The position numbers and the translations under genes were made by a program. The notes beneath the pieces were generated by a model. That model ran no database searches and was not told the origin of the DNA. It saw only the letters and a list, made by a program, of their open reading frames with translations. Below are positions 63,795 to 64,000 of a DNA stretch of 64,000 nt, piece after piece. This stretch comes from Clostridium sp. OF09-36. GTDB lineage: Bacteria > Bacillota > Clostridia > Lachnospirales > Lachnospiraceae. Within the stretch, counting starts at the first letter, position 1, and each line of letters starts with the position of its first letter. Location of the stretch: assembly GCF_003481985.1 (NCBI RefSeq), contig NZ_QUMD01000002.1, forward strand, positions 124,001 to 188,000, given 5' to 3'.

Positions 63795-64000
63795 TTATTC
63801 TTCTGCACTCTTACTGCCGCAACACCCCGGACAGCCGCCGCAGCCTCCGCTGTAAGCGTCGTCGCGGTATACCATGCGGTCATCTGCCGCAAAATCACGC
63901 ATATGGGAAAGCAGGGTGATTGCCTGAGAGGAGATCCCCTCGCCGCTTCCGGTAAAGCCAAGCCCCTCTTCGGTCGTTGCCTTTACGCTCACCTGATTTA
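63795..64000 (-). CDS. ispF: 2-C-methyl-D-erythritol 2,4-cyclodiphosphate synthase, C-terminal end with Cys-rich tail
   Basis: Only the end of the gene is in the window. NQVSVKATTEEGLGFTGSGE and GISSQAITLL form the last strand and helix of IspF, a non-mevalonate isoprenoid pathway enzyme. Most IspF proteins stop at about this point. Here the frame continues for another 37 residues, ending with GGCGGCPGCCGSKSAEE, a possible metal-binding tail. It lies upstream of cysS on the same strand. The 116-base gap to cysS holds no gene. Confidence 0.75.
   Translation of the reverse strand, partial: NQVSVKATTEEGLGFTGSGEGISSQAITLLSHMRDFAADDRMVYRDDAYSGGCGGCPGCCGSKSAEE

Noticed and set aside
1..64000. CRISPR array
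   Set aside because: No run of regularly spaced repeats with unique spacers was found; the tandem 59-bp units after groEL number only two and are nearly contiguous.

Overview
The window looks like a chromosomal contig from a Lachnospiraceae member (Clostridia; Blautia/Dorea/Coprococcus-like). The basis is gene content and style: a T-box leader, CIRCE-controlled groESL, cdaA-cdaR beside ptsH-ptsI, a type IV pilus-like cluster with DUF4860-type proteins, a PerR/rubrerythrin peroxide block and consensus sigma-A promoters. I cannot name a species. Most genes lie on the minus strand.

Layout. 1-6 kb: a PAS fragment, then a minus-strand operon headed by a c-di-GMP-I riboswitch and terminator, a response-regulator remnant, a solute-binding lipoprotein fused to a 5'-nucleotidase-like C-terminal domain, and a hybrid histidine kinase. 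6-11.5 kb: insertion-sequence debris, L-lactate dehydrogenase, and a peroxide-defence block (PerR, flavin reductase-rubredoxin, rubrerythrin, YaaA, Bcp). 11.6-15.2 kb: a T-box-controlled NhaC-type antiporter operon whose last gene is a dehydrogenase stump ending in the 3' end of guaA. 15.3-20.5 kb: flavodoxin-like oxidoreductase, MazG, RarD, a membrane protein/HTH pair, a SWIM protein and remnants of restriction genes. 20.66-29.40 kb: an integrative mobilizable element inserted in the 3' end of guaA. It carries an ABC-F/lincosamide nucleotidyltransferase operon with an attenuator leader and a four-codon upstream ORF, plus TnpV, a MobV relaxase, a RepA-like ATPase, a MobC-like protein, integrase, excisionase and an XRE regulator. 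29.4-63.99 kb: core genome, including guaA, hisC, an aminotransferase, a Wzy-like polymerase, ptsI-ptsH, cdaR-cdaA, guaB, groEL-groES, a MocR regulator, glnS, tRNA-Thr, GAF-HD and cyclase genes, a type IV pilus-like operon with a transglutaminase lipoprotein, and ispF-cysS-mrnC-rlmB.

Sequence quality matters here. At least fourteen genes, including essential or near-essential ones (groEL, guaB, ptsI, glnS, hisC), are broken by single-base losses, almost all in short homopolymers. The simplest reading is uncorrected deletion errors in the assembly, so I annotate these as one gene each and mark the break. True remnants are listed separately: the IS fragments, the receiver stump, the dehydrogenase::guaA chimera, the restriction fragments, and the N-terminally truncated cyclase and metallo-hydrolase.

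The most interesting items are the mobile element with its displaced guaA terminator and matching arm repeats, its antibiotic-responsive-looking leader, the second guaA-type end at 11.6 kb, the c-di-GMP riboswitch in front of the binding-protein/kinase operon, the structured tandem repeats after groEL, and the cysteine-rich tail on IspF.
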